Positions 9,508 through 19,287 of a DNA stretch of 64,000 nucleotides are shown here, one piece after another; position 1 is the stretch's first letter; the number at the start of each line of letters is the position of its first letter. The DNA comes from Adonisia turfae CCMR0081. Its GTDB lineage: Bacteria > Cyanobacteriota > Cyanobacteriia > Phormidesmidales > Phormidesmidaceae. A program made the position numbers and the translations under genes. Where the stretch lies: NCBI RefSeq assembly GCF_011009555.1, contig NZ_QXHD01000004.1, positions 4,230,203 to 4,294,202 of the forward strand, in the 5' to 3' direction. The notes under the pieces were generated by a model. It saw only the letters and a list, made by a program, of their open reading frames with translations, did not search any database and was not told the DNA's origin.

Positions 9508-11784
9508 CTAGCTGCGCCAGAGCATTACGGGCTCTTTGGAGAGTTTTGAAGAGCCATTTCGCTCATAATGTTTCATAGGTCGCATACTCTCGCGGTGACC
9601 ATTGGCGACAATACCAATGGTATTTACTTGATCCAGCATGGTAGTGGTATGGGTTAAATCAGCCTGAGTAATGCGATCTAGGCGGCTGACAATAATGGAT
9701 GCGTTACACATGGATGCCAGCTGTAGTCCATCAGCCAGGCCTGAAATAGCAGGGGCATCAACAATCACAAGATCATAATTTGCTTCAGCTTTTTCTAACA
9801 CCTGTCGCATTTGTTGTGAGCTTAGAAGCCTCATGGGGTCTTCAGGTACCGCTCCTGCCAGCAGAACATCAACACTGGTGCCGGAATGAGACAGAGAAAC
9901 AGGAGAAATTTTTGTTTTATTCCACCGTGCCAAATTTGGATGCAACAGGGTTGATAAACCCTGAACATTTAATAGACCCAGATATTGATGCAACGATGGA
10001 TTACGGAAATTAGCATCAATCAACAACACCCGTTGGTGAGATCGAGCTGCACTAAGCGCTAAGCCAATGGATAATGTTGTTTTCCCTTCTCCCATCAGAG
10101 CCGATGTGACGAGTAAAGAAGACAATGACTGAGAATTGGTCAGCTGAATAGTCTTATAAATCAGATCGACAGCGTCTCGAAATGGCTGACTTTGGCTGAG
10201 GGCAGGAGAATCCGCAGGAGCCCGCTCAGCATCCAGAATGGTCAGCAAGGCATCGGCTTTGCGGGTGGGTATTTCAGGAATCACCCCTAAGAGAGGCAAG
10301 GCAGCTTGTTTTTTCAGCTCATCCGATGTACGTACCACCGTGTCTATCGCTTCTCGACCAAAGGCTAACCCACCGCCAATGAATATACCAGCCACTACAC
10401 CCAACAGTATGTTTTGCTTGGGTTGAGGTGAAATTTGTTCACCTAGCTGTGAAGGTTCAACAATATCCCAACTAAAACCACCCTGAGCTAATTCATTACT
10501 TAGTTCTTGGCGTAGTTGTAACAGTTGTTCCAACGATTGCTGTTGTATTTGAGCTTCGGGTTGAATGCGGTCGTATTCTGCAATTAAGCTAGGGAATTTA
10601 GAGAGTTCAGATTTTAATTGTTGCGCAGCCTGTTCTAAACCATTTTTTCGTGCTTTAAAACGCTGTAAGCTAATCGTAGCCTGCACCAGCTCAGCGGCCA
10701 ATCCCAGTTCAATTTCACCCAACTGCCCTTCGGTTAACAACGCCGTTTCATCCAGATTAATCTGTTGTGGAATATCACCTAATACCCGTTCAACCTCTGA
10801 TTGCAACAGAGAAATATTTCCCTCCCGTCGACTTACCAGATCCTGCACTCCGGGATCAGCTTCTGCATAAAGTGATCGCCGTTCCTCTAACTCTAGCTCG
10901 GTTGCCTGCAATGCATTTAAAAGCTGCTGATAACGCGATGACTGACTTAAACGTGAAGCAATCATCGCCGATTGAGGATCGGCGGCCAGTTGATCTTGCA
11001 GGGAATTATATTTAGCCTGAGCATCTAAAAATTCAGTCTCGACATCCACTTTCGATTGCTCAATCTGTCTGAGGGATTCAGCAACCGTCAGTGATTGCTG
11101 CTCTGGATCAATCAGGTTCTCTGACTCGCGAAACTCTTTTAAGGCCTGACGAGACACAGCAAGATTTTCTTGCACGCTTTCTATTTGCTGATTAACCAGG
11201 GCTAATCCTCGCTTAAGGCGCTGCTCTTGCTGATCTTTGTTATAGCTTAAATAGACATCGCCTAATTTTTCTAAAAACCTTTGAACAACTTCTGGATCCT
11301 TACCGGTAAAGGTTGCTTTGAAAATACCAGTTTTGGCATCGCCTTCAGCCACCTGGGATAGGGTCAACGCCTTTTGAAAACCATCAGCACATTCTGATAG
11401 TGGGGCTGACGCATCACATAGCTCTGGATACTCAGACTGAAGCTGTTCAACCGTTTTTTCAACAAAGGACTTACTGCGCATCAGATTGAGCTGAGTTGCA
11501 TAGTCTGTTTGGGAAGAGGATGAACGTCGCCCTTGCTGTTGTCCGTTGGTGATATCAACCGTCTGACGATAGTTAGGCTCAACTAATAACTGCATTGAAC
11601 TTTGATAAAGAGGATCTTCTTTTAAAGTTAATGCGATCGCAATCCCCACCGTCCCTAAAACGGCTCCACCAAACCAGACAAAGCGTCTTAGCAGTATATT
11701 CAGAAGCTGACCATAGCCAATCTCTGTTTTATCTGAGGAGGAGGAAAATTGTGATGTTCGCATATCTGTGTTGTTATTCGCCAT
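9508..11784 (-). CDS. Wzc-like chain-length regulator / bacterial tyrosine kinase-type ATPase
   Basis: A 758-residue protein with a Wzz domain (membrane segment about residues 35-55), a long periplasmic coiled coil (about 150-430), a second membrane segment (LLGVVAGIFIGGGLAFG near 465) and a cytoplasmic P-loop kinase domain. Visible motifs are Walker A (ALMGEGKTT, about 563-571), Walker A' (VLLIDANFRNP) and Walker B (YDLVIVDAPAI). Wzc homologues control polysaccharide chain length and couple to the export pore by cycles of tyrosine autophosphorylation. The C-terminal tail holds a single tyrosine (KHYERN) instead of the usual cluster, so classical Tyr-tail regulation may be absent. It lies in the same operon as the export protein, one gene apart. 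Confidence 0.92.
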   Translation of the reverse strand: MANNNTDMRTSQFSSSSDKTEIGYGQLLNILLRRFVWFGGAVLGTVGIAIALTLKEDPLYQSSMQLLVEPNYRQTVDITNGQQQGRRSSSSQTDYATQLNLMRSKSFVEKTVEQLQSEYPELCDASAPLSECADGFQKALTLSQVAEGDAKTGIFKATFTGKDPEVVQRFLEKLGDVYLSYNKDQQEQRLKRGLALVNQQIESVQENLAVSRQALKEFRESENLIDPEQQSLTVAESLRQIEQSKVDVETEFLDAQAKYNSLQDQLAADPQSAMIASRLSQSSRYQQLLNALQATELELEERRSLYAEADPGVQDLVSRREGNISLLQSEVERVLGDIPQQINLDETALLTEGQLGEIELGLAAELVQATISLQRFKARKNGLEQAAQQLKSELSKFPSLIAEYDRIQPEAQIQQQSLEQLLQLRQELSNELAQGGFSWDIVEPSQLGEQISPQPKQNILLGVVAGIFIGGGLAFGREAIDTVVRTSDELKKQAALPLLGVIPEIPTRKADALLTILDAERAPADSPALSQSQPFRDAVDLIYKTIQLTNSQSLSSLLVTSALMGEGKTTLSIGLALSAARSHQRVLLIDANFRNPSLHQYLGLLNVQGLSTLLHPNLARWNKTKISPVSLSHSGTSVDVLLAGAVPEDPMRLLSSQQMRQVLEKAEANYDLVIVDAPAISGLADGLQLASMCNASIIVSRLDRITQADLTHTTTMLDQVNTIGIVANGHRESMRPMKHYERNGSSKLSKEPVMLWRS

Positions 11785-11818
11785 CAGATTTATCGAGCTG
11801 CGCTAACTATCGTGGCCA

Positions 11819-12940
11819 CTATGCAGATGGAGTTAAAACTGGAGCAACGGCTTTATGTTTCGCGTAAGCTTCTTCAATAATTTTCAGCACCCGTTCAAAA
11901 AAAACTTTCTCAGTAAAATTCTTGAGCACATGCTCGCGAATCTGACGATAATTCCAGTCGATGGTATCGGCTCTGAGCAAGGCCTGATGGACAGCTTCTG
12001 GAGATTGGCGGTAGAAAAAGACGCCTGTTTTCCCAGGCAACTGTGTGTCTAACACCCCTCCAGCACCGTAAGCAACAACAGGGGTACCGCTAACATTTGC
12101 TTCAATAGGCACCAACCCATAATCCTCGAGGGCTGTAACAATTACCGCTTTAGCTCTTGACATCAAGCTTTTACGCTGATCATCACTGACATGACCCAAG
12201 AAAGAAATATTGGGTAGAGCAGCCATTTCTAATCTCTCTCTCTCTGGGCCATCACCAGTAATAATCAGTGGCCACCCTAACCAGTTAAAGGCTTCTACTA
12301 CTACATCTACACGCTTATATCCCAATAACCGAGATGACACCAGGTAATAATCATCTTTCTGATCCGAAAATTCAAACTGGCTGATATCAATTGGATAGTT
12401 AACGGTAACTGCCGGTTGCTTATAGGTTTCTTGAATGCGCTCAGTGACAATTGATGAGTTAGAAATATACAGGTCTGGTTTTTGGGCATGTACAAAGTCC
12501 ACTTCTCTCAGCTTTTGGAAAATTGGCTGAATGATTGGCATCAAAGTCTTATAATTTTTGTATTGATCAATATAGGTACGCGTATCCCAAAGAAAACGAG
12601 TGATATTATGACAGAAACAAATGTGGTACGCATTAGGACGCTTGATCACTGACTTTGCAAAGCTGGTTGTACTGCTAATAATCAGCTCATATTGTTGCAA
12701 ATCTAAGGCTTCAAAAGCTGGGAAATAAAAGGGAGCCAGCAATCTAAAATTCTGACTTGCTCCGGGGATCGCCTGAAGCTTAGTCGTGTGAACAGGTCGG
12801 TCACCCAGATTAATCGTATCTTTCGGACTATATAATGAGGTGTAAATATCTGCGTCTGGAAATCGTCTGCAAAGAAGCTCAAATACACGCTCTGCGCCGC
12901 CTCTCTGGGTAAGGTAATCATGCACCAATGCAATTTTCAT
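11819..12940 (-). CDS. Family 4 glycosyltransferase (WbaZ-like)
   Basis: A 373-residue GT-B enzyme beginning MKIALVHDYLTQRGGAERVF; the Gly-Gly-Ala-Glu loop binds the acceptor or phosphate. The C-terminal half carries TALEDYGLVPIEANVSGTPV, matching the E-X7-E donor site of GT4. This variant resembles mannosyl- or rhamnosyl-type transferases placed next to wza/wzc in cyanobacterial exopolysaccharide loci; the sugar assignment is only an inference. It lies between the export protein and the Wzc-like gene, 34 bases from the latter. Confidence 0.87.
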   Translation of the reverse strand: MKIALVHDYLTQRGGAERVFELLCRRFPDADIYTSLYSPKDTINLGDRPVHTTKLQAIPGASQNFRLLAPFYFPAFEALDLQQYELIISSTTSFAKSVIKRPNAYHICFCHNITRFLWDTRTYIDQYKNYKTLMPIIQPIFQKLREVDFVHAQKPDLYISNSSIVTERIQETYKQPAVTVNYPIDISQFEFSDQKDDYYLVSSRLLGYKRVDVVVEAFNWLGWPLIITGDGPERERLEMAALPNISFLGHVSDDQRKSLMSRAKAVIVTALEDYGLVPIEANVSGTPVVAYGAGGVLDTQLPGKTGVFFYRQSPEAVHQALLRADTIDWNYRQIREHVLKNFTEKVFFERVLKIIEEAYAKHKAVAPVLTPSA

Positions 12941-13069
12941 ACTAAAACCAATCTCTAGAAATAATCACAATGTTGAATTAGTAACAATCTAGAGGGAACA
13001 AAGATCCTTGAAGAATCTCTATTTATGGTACTGAAGGTCGTTGTTTGTCGACTCAATGCCCACACTTTC

Positions 13070-14227
13070 CTAAATGCCCAACAAACGCAAAACAAAGTTT
13101 AAAGGTGATAAAACCGAGCTGAATGCATCGCCTACACTAGCAACTCCAGAACGTTGGACAATAACCGTGTCGTTCGGGCGTAAGGATGGGTTAGTTTCCT
13201 CATTAATCCCTTGAGCAAAATCAATGTCGATATCGCTCTGGGATACTGTACCGTTGAGATTTAGGCGAACAAGTCTTACGGTTCCTTTTCGAGCCCGATT
13301 ATTAAACCCACCTGCAGCTAAGATTGCTTGATTAAGCGGTGTATTGGGGGGGATCCGAATATTGCCAGGAGATTCTACTTCCCCAACAACATTTACGGAA
13401 ATCTCATCAGGTGAAAAGCTAGCCGTGGCTAGTTCAGCTGCTTCATCTGAATTCAGATTGCTAGCCGTAGGAATGATAATGCGATCGCCATCTTGCAACT
13501 GCAAGTCTTCATTGAGATTACCTTCTTTTAGGAGATTCCACAAATTGACGGCAACTGTTTGGGATTTATTTTCCTTATGACGTTGATCAGCTAATAAAGT
13601 AGCACTCGATACTAAGGCAGCTGATGAGCGCGGCAGCCGACGTTGCACTTCAATTTGGCGAATATCTGCTAACTGGGTGATTCCCCCTGCTAACTCAATT
13701 GCCTGGGTCAAGGTGGGGATATCTTCAGCTGCAACATTTGTACCGCTCTGCGCGGAGATTCGATAAGAGCCAGGTCGATGGACTTCACCAGCGATGGCAA
13801 TCTGAATAGGACGCGTCTCAAGCACACTCAGGGTAACCACAGGACGCTGAACATAGGGTTCAAGGGTTTGTTCAATCTGAACTTTTGCTTGCTGGAGAGA
13901 AAGACCTTCAACATCAATGGCTCCGACGATGGGAATATTTAGATTGCCACTGGACAATACTCGAAATTCACCACTGTAGTCAGGGATGTTAAACACATCT
14001 ACGCGTAAGTAATCACCAACACCCAGGATGTAGGATTCTCCTACTGTAGGATCAGGGGCCGCCAACTCTGATGAACTCGATGTTTCGACAGGCAAGGGGG
14101 GTAACGACGGTTCAGCTGGAGTCGTAGACTGGGCAACCGCATAGCGGCCTGCAGATTCTCCTAGAACCAGGCACATCAGAGTCAGCTTAATCAGAAATAT
14201 TCCTCTAGTTGAAAAATGCTTTTTCAT
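13070..14227 (-). CDS. Polysaccharide export outer-membrane protein (Wza-like)
   Basis: About 385 residues. A signal-peptide-like hydrophobic stretch follows MKKHFSTRG (ATG at 14227); the longer frame from a TTG at 14251 is unlikely. The Poly_export domain lies at about residues 60-150 (GDYLRVDVFNIPDYSGEFRV, GLSLQQAKVQIE), followed by two SLBB domains (IAGEVHRPGSYRI and VNVVGEVESPGNIRIP). The family forms the periplasmic/outer-membrane channel for capsule or exopolysaccharide and docks on the Wzc-type protein encoded two genes downstream. It is the first gene of the minus-strand operon, so the promoter should lie in the region right of 14227. Confidence 0.9.
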   Translation of the reverse strand: MKKHFSTRGIFLIKLTLMCLVLGESAGRYAVAQSTTPAEPSLPPLPVETSSSSELAAPDPTVGESYILGVGDYLRVDVFNIPDYSGEFRVLSSGNLNIPIVGAIDVEGLSLQQAKVQIEQTLEPYVQRPVVTLSVLETRPIQIAIAGEVHRPGSYRISAQSGTNVAAEDIPTLTQAIELAGGITQLADIRQIEVQRRLPRSSAALVSSATLLADQRHKENKSQTVAVNLWNLLKEGNLNEDLQLQDGDRIIIPTASNLNSDEAAELATASFSPDEISVNVVGEVESPGNIRIPPNTPLNQAILAAGGFNNRARKGTVRLVRLNLNGTVSQSDIDIDFAQGINEETNPSLRPNDTVIVQRSGVASVGDAFSSVLSPLNFVLRLLGI

Positions 14228-15267
14228 GATGACTGCCAACAATAAATACAAACATCTAGATGCCTAAAGCGATCGCATCATCACTGATCACAGATGTAAA
14301 CCACATGCAAGACTCTTCCCACCACAGGGCTAGAGAATTTAGGCAGTGATAACATTGAAACTTGAAAAAATCGTCAAGAACTGCACGCTAAGAATCAACA
14401 GAGCCACATACCCATAGGTATCCTACAGATATCTAACTAAAACTCTGCCGTCTACTACAGTTCTTATTTTTTGGGATCACACACTATAGATGAAAAACCA
14501 GTCTTCGTAAGCTTACATACAGGACAACAATAAGATCTAGCCTTAACTAACCATTCAGGAAACAGTGACTCGTGGACTACCGACACAATCTGCTTGTGCA
14601 CTCACCCCAAGAAGGGAAACGGAGTCGATGTAAACATAGTACTTAAATGTCATCTAGTCAAAATTTTGCTTGCCATTCTGGCTTTTAGGCGTTCTCATAT
14701 GGGGAAACCACGCTTAAAACTTAAAAGCCACGAGCATGAATGACGATTATCAGGTATCTAGCAAAAATAGAAGACTTTTAGATTCACATAGACATTGTTG
14801 ACTGTATCTAACCATAGATGCGTACAAGAAAAATTTTCTTAGGGGCTTTCAGAAATGAAAACAGATAAACATTCTGAAGCACTAAGCGTTAGTAATTAAA
14901 CTGCATATCTGGGTCTAACATAACCTAAATTTTAAAAATGAGCTACGTATCTTTATATTCTTTGTGCGGAGTTTCTGTAAAGTCAGATTTTGCTAATGCT
15001 AATGCCTAAAAAGTTACCTATTTAACATTTTTCATTATCATCAAAAAACAATAATTGCAATGATCTTGGTACATGTTTTCAGTGTTATTTAGGCGGCCAT
15101 GGCTTCACTCAGTATTGCCATGTTAGTTTTTTAGTGTCACAAGCTAAAGTCCTGATATCAGGGAAGTCTGGCTCCAATAATTAATCAGGTTTTGACCAGG
15201 AAAACCGGCAAGTTGACGGATCAACGGTCTATCAATTCGAAAAAACATCCAACTAGATTGAGTTTTT

Positions 15268-15283
15268 GCTGTTGCTGATTTAG
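15268..15283 (+). repeat. Dispersed 16-base element, copy A
   Basis: GCTGTTGCTGATTTAG. The same sequence with one or two changes occurs at 15718-15733 and 60421-60436. It looks like a fragment of a mobile-element end or a dispersed cyanobacterial repeat; no transposase accompanies it. Confidence 0.4.
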
Positions 15284-15673
15284 GGGAGAAACTGAGCAAT
15301 CTATTAGAATATCAATCCATAACCTGAAGGATGAAATTATGCCGAGGATCAGCGAAGCCAGTTTTTTTACTCTGTTATGACCGACATTATTATTAGTAGG
15401 TCTTACGAAGTTTATGGCGGTTAGCATAACATTGAGTACGTTGCAATGATCACTGACATAGAACCCTATGTTTTTGATCGTCTGTATAACTAGACAGCCG
15501 AGAAAACATTTTTGCTAAAAAATATTTAAAGCCTTAGTTATTAGAGAACTTTGCAAGTGATGAAGACCTACCGCAACGTGGAAATAGCAATCACATTCTC
15601 TTTTGTGAGTTGATGTAAGCACTAACGAAGTGACAAAAGGCACAACGTAAAATCGCTGACGAGAAACAATTAC

Positions 15674-15704
15674 CTCATCTAATGTCCTACTGAATTTAGA
15701 TGAG
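15674..15704. repeat. Inverted repeat in gene-poor region
   Basis: CTCATCTAA at 15674-15682 and its exact complement TTAGATGAG at 15696-15704, separated by 13 bases. No poly-T follows on either side, so a protein-binding site or repeat remnant is as likely as a terminator. Confidence 0.4.
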
Positions 15705-15717
15705 ATCAGCAAGACTT

Positions 15718-15733
15718 ACCGTTGTTGATTTAG
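15718..15733 (+). repeat. Dispersed 16-base element, copy B
   Basis: ACCGTTGTTGATTTAG, differing at two positions from the copy at 60421. It lies 14 bases after the inverted repeat that ends at 15704. Confidence 0.4.
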
Positions 15734-16469
15734 AAAATGGATCGATCTGGCAAGATCACTCTACATCAATGTTTTTTCACTTAAATCTTCCCAAGGATCA
15801 GCAATGGCAAAGATCTTATTCTCTGAAAACGGGGTATCAACTCAAATCGAGACGTTTTCCTAAGCATGGTACTCAGAGGTTAGTAGCCAGAAAGAAGTCA
15901 GTAGCCAAAAATCCCAGCTTCAATTGATGCCGCTGAAACTGTTATGGACAGAGAGTTATGAATAACTTCTTATTGTTGTGCAAGAGGATCTAGTGTCACT
16001 TAATTCTCCCATGCGTAGGAATGTTCCTATTTTTTTACTGGCCTCATCAATCAGCACAATTATGGGTTTATTATGAGATGTTGTTACCGATCCGGCTGAA
16101 TAGAATCATAGTTCGGAGCAGCAACATTTTAAATTATTAAGCTAATATTCCTTAAAGCACCTGTGATACCTGTCAGATGCTGAATACAGTAATTTACCTA
16201 TGTGAGATATACGAGTCTTTATTTCACTAGTAGAAGGAAATTTTATCAAAAAGATTTCATTAAGAAGCTACTGGATTCATAAAGTTAGTAGGAATAATTC
16301 TATGGACAAACACGGCATAGGATTTTTTCTTACCCATGGATGATATATGGCTTGAGCCGCTGCATGATCAATAAATGCAATGGCTCAAGATTGATTCTAT
16401 GCCAAAGGTCTTTGGAGGCATCTAGGGGACTCATATTATTGCCGTTTCTTTAGTCCATACGTCTTGACT

Positions 16470-16958
16470 ATGGTATTTGTTAGCACCAAACCCACCCTGC
16501 CACGCTGGCTCTGCGAAAATATTTTGTTAGGGAATCTACCTTGGCAACATGGTCTATGTCAGGCTTACAGTCATTTCAGCCAGGTTTACACATTGCACGA
16601 TGCCTATTTGCTAGGAACGTATCAAAGTGCAGAAACCTATGGTGAAACTGTTCTTTGTTTACTATGGGATTCATTGTGGCTTCCCGAAGCCATCACCCGT
16701 CAAGCCAATCAGAACGAACCGATTTTTTTACTGATTAAGGCCACTAAAACCCTGGGTATCGCCCTATCTGAAGGGACATTGCCTAAACCGGAGAAAAAGC
16801 CCCAACGCATCCTTAAGGCAGAGCATGTTGAAGTAGACGATCAAACCGTTTTAGTCATTGACGATGTTCAAGGCAATACGCTGACGATTGTATTTGCTGG
16901 TCAGATGCATTTTCTAGCTGTCGATAACAAGCACCGCATCATTGATCTAGATATCTAG
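16470..16958 (+). CDS. Conserved-looking hypothetical protein
   Basis: I do not recognise this 162-residue protein. The frame extends to a TTG at 16464, but the ATG at 16470 is the natural start (MVFVSTKPTLPRWL). It is soluble-looking: no signal peptide or membrane segment, and many aromatic residues in the first half (YSHFSQVYTLHDAYLLGTY). A Lys/Pro-rich hinge lies at about 108-120, then a beta-rich C-terminus (VLVIDDVQGNTLTIVFAG). It is followed 48 bases later by crtD on the same strand and may be co-transcribed, but nothing in the sequence ties it to carotenoid synthesis. Codon use resembles its neighbours. Confidence 0.7.
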   Translation: MVFVSTKPTLPRWLCENILLGNLPWQHGLCQAYSHFSQVYTLHDAYLLGTYQSAETYGETVLCLLWDSLWLPEAITRQANQNEPIFLLIKATKTLGIALSEGTLPKPEKKPQRILKAEHVEVDDQTVLVIDDVQGNTLTIVFAGQMHFLAVDNKHRIIDLDI

Positions 16959-17005
16959 TGGTCAGCACAGACCGTTACACTAGGGTCAGGTAAACAAATG
17001 TAAAC

Positions 17006-18532
17006 ATGACCCCATTGGTAGAATCCCACACACATTATGGCCCATCCAAGGTGCTTGTCGTCGGGGCGGGTATTGGCGGGCTGACAGCTGCAGCTTTACT
17101 GGCCAAACGGGGTTACCAGGTTCGTGTTTTTGAACAGGCCCTGGTGCCGGGGGGCTGTGCGTCTACCTTTCGACGACGGGGGTTTACCTTTGATGTCGGT
17201 GCGACCCAGGTTGCTGGCTTAGAACCAGGGGGAATTCACCATCAAATTTTTTCAGAATTAGGGATAGATCTACCGGCAGCTGAGCATTGCGATCCGGCTT
17301 GTGCCGTTTTCTTACCCGGAGAAACGACGCCGATCAATGTTTGGCGGGATCCGCAGCGGTGGAAAACCGAGCGTCAACAGCAGTTTCCAGGTAGTGAACC
17401 GTTTTGGCAAAAGCTGAGCGATCTATTTAGCTATAGCTGGCGATTTCAGGCCAGACAGCCGGTGTTGCCACCGCGCAATCTTTGGGATGCTTGGCAGCTG
17501 GGCAATGCACTGCGACCGGATACGCTGCTGACAGTGCCCTACACATTCTCAACCGTGGGCCAACTGCTTAAAGGCTATGGCCTCTATGAAAATCGTCGAC
17601 TAAAAACATTTTTGGACCTACAGCTCAAGCTCTATTCCCAGGTGGGTGCAGATGAAACAGCTTTGTTATATGCGGCAACAGCCTTGGGCGTATCCCAAGC
17701 GCCGCAGGGGTTATTTCATCTACAGGGCAGTATGCAGGGGTTGAGCACCGCATTGGTAAACGCAATCAAACAGTTTGGCGGTCAGGTTTTTTTGGGACAT
17801 GCCGTTGAGAAAATTCAGCTAGAGAATAATCGACCCCGGTTTGCCCAGGTCCGCCATCAGAAAACGGATGACATCTGGTTAGAGTCTGCCGATCATATCG
17901 TCGCTAATGTGACCGTGCAGAATTTAACCACATTGCTGGGTGAGCAAACGCCCCAAGGCTATCAGCGGCGGGTGGATAAGCTGATGCCGTCATCGGGAGC
18001 GTTTGTGGTTTACCTCGGTGTCGATCAAGCGGCGATTCCTGAAAATTGCCCACCGCATCTACAGTTTCTCTATGACTATGATGGCCCAATTGGGGAGAAT
18101 AACTCGCTGTTTGTGTCAGTCAGTCGATCGGGAGATGGTCGTGCCCCTGAAGGCAAGGCAACGATCGTGGCGTCGTCATTTACGGATGTGCAGGCATGGC
18201 AAAAGTGTGATGACTATGGGGCTTTGAAGGCTGAGTATGAACGGGATGCGATCGCAAAACTAAACCAATACTTCAACCTGGACCCACAGCACATTATCCA
18301 CGCTGAATCGGGCACTCCCCGCACCTTTGAGCGCTACACAGCTCGACACCAGGGCATGGTAGGCGGCATCGGTCAGCGGTTATCGACCTTTGGTCCCTTT
18401 GGCTTTGCCACCCGGACGCCGATTCCTAAGCTATGGCTGGTAGGAGACTGTGTGCATCCAGGGGAAGGAACCGCTGGCGTTAGCTATGCAGCCTTAACCG
18501 CAGTGAGGCAGATTGATGCCATGGAGCGGTAG
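17006..18532 (+). CDS. crtD: C-3',4' carotenoid desaturase CrtD-type
   Basis: A 508-residue FAD-dependent carotenoid desaturase/isomerase-family protein. The N-terminal dinucleotide-binding fold is VLVVGAGIGGLTAAALL near residue 16, followed by GGCASTFRRRGFTFDVGATQ. The C-terminal FAD-contact segment is KLWLVGDCVHPGEGTAGVSY. The GATQVAGLEPGG stretch is, from memory, typical of cyanobacterial CrtD (Synechocystis slr1293), which introduces the 3',4' double bond during myxol glycoside (myxoxanthophyll) synthesis. CrtO-type ketolase or CrtH-type isomerase are the alternatives in this superfamily. Expected to be membrane-associated, on carotenoid substrates. Confidence 0.78.
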   Translation: MTPLVESHTHYGPSKVLVVGAGIGGLTAAALLAKRGYQVRVFEQALVPGGCASTFRRRGFTFDVGATQVAGLEPGGIHHQIFSELGIDLPAAEHCDPACAVFLPGETTPINVWRDPQRWKTERQQQFPGSEPFWQKLSDLFSYSWRFQARQPVLPPRNLWDAWQLGNALRPDTLLTVPYTFSTVGQLLKGYGLYENRRLKTFLDLQLKLYSQVGADETALLYAATALGVSQAPQGLFHLQGSMQGLSTALVNAIKQFGGQVFLGHAVEKIQLENNRPRFAQVRHQKTDDIWLESADHIVANVTVQNLTTLLGEQTPQGYQRRVDKLMPSSGAFVVYLGVDQAAIPENCPPHLQFLYDYDGPIGENNSLFVSVSRSGDGRAPEGKATIVASSFTDVQAWQKCDDYGALKAEYERDAIAKLNQYFNLDPQHIIHAESGTPRTFERYTARHQGMVGGIGQRLSTFGPFGFATRTPIPKLWLVGDCVHPGEGTAGVSYAALTAVRQIDAMER

Positions 18533-18560
18533 GTATAGCGTGAAGGATGTACTCTCATTT

Positions 18561-19265
18561 TCATACTACACCGGTCAAATACTGTTGCCGTTCTTGCTTT
18601 GAAAATTTCTCGATGGCATAGCGCAGCATGGTGCGAGGCATTGTTTTGTAATGGGTTTTCAAGAACGCTTTTTCAGTTGCCACATCCCGCTTGCCAATTT
18701 CTCGCAACATCCAGCCCACAGCTTTGTGGATCAAGTCTTCTGAATCATTTAGCAACAACTCTGACAGCTGTAGCGTATCGTCAAACTGATCGTTGCGAAT
18801 AAACTGAAACGTGGACATGATTGCAATTCGTCTTTCCCAGAGATTACAGGATTGAGCTAATTGATAGAGAATTTGTCGATCCCTTGTTTCGAGGTAAACA
18901 CCCACAATTTTGTAAGCTGAGCTATCCACCAAGTCCCAATTGTTGATGTATTGAGTATGGTCCAAATATAGCTGATAAATCGTTGTTTTCTCGGCATCGT
19001 TACCTTGGCTAAATTTGTGCACCAGGAGTAACAACGCAAACAAGCGTTCTTCATGAAAAGGGGACATTAACAGTTTTTTGACGTCTGGTAGTGATGTTGC
19101 CTGATGCTTTTTCACCTGTTTTCTAAGCGCAGGAACACGAATGCCGAGAAATTGGTCACCCTCGCCATATTCACCTTTTCCTGTCTTAAAGAAGCGTTGT
19201 GAATGTTCTGCTATAACAGGATCAGCAAGGTCTCGAAGAATGTTACTAATGTCTTTTGTCGTCAT
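18561..19265 (-). CDS. AlkD-like DNA alkylation repair protein
   Basis: A 234-residue all-helical protein of the DNA alkylation repair family (PF08713), built of HEAT-like repeats. Characteristic segments are FLGIRVPALRKQVKKH, EERLFALLLLVHKF, YINNWDLVDSSAYKIVG, LWERRIAIMSTFQFI and KAVGWMLREIGKRD. The WD and WERR positions correspond to the Trp/Asp/Arg residues lining the lesion-binding cleft in Bacillus AlkD. The family excises bulky or cationic alkylated bases (N3-methyladenine, N7-methylguanine). It is convergent with crtD and sits 22 bases after the methyltransferase gene on the same strand, so the two may be co-transcribed. Confidence 0.88.
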   Translation of the reverse strand: MTTKDISNILRDLADPVIAEHSQRFFKTGKGEYGEGDQFLGIRVPALRKQVKKHQATSLPDVKKLLMSPFHEERLFALLLLVHKFSQGNDAEKTTIYQLYLDHTQYINNWDLVDSSAYKIVGVYLETRDRQILYQLAQSCNLWERRIAIMSTFQFIRNDQFDDTLQLSELLLNDSEDLIHKAVGWMLREIGKRDVATEKAFLKTHYKTMPRTMLRYAIEKFSKQERQQYLTGVV

Positions 19266-19287
19266 ATTTAATAGCTCTATCCAAGGG

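Larger units (their letters stand above)
14228..16469. other. Gene-poor 2.2 kb intergenic region
   Basis: No convincing coding region. Short frames at 15221-15427, 15515-15712 and 15700-15927 have no recognisable product and no ribosome binding site. The stretch is AT-rich and contains a perfect 9-base inverted repeat (15674-15704), two copies of a 16-base element ending in TTGCTGATTTAG or a close variant (15268, 15718), and a small hairpin followed by eight T residues at 16016-16037. It separates the divergent exopolysaccharide operon and the plus-strand genes, so it should include the operon promoter. Confidence 0.5.

Noticed and set aside
15700..15927. 75-codon plus-strand frame in the gene-poor region
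   Set aside because: No recognisable product, no ribosome binding site, and it begins inside an inverted repeat; composition is not convincing.
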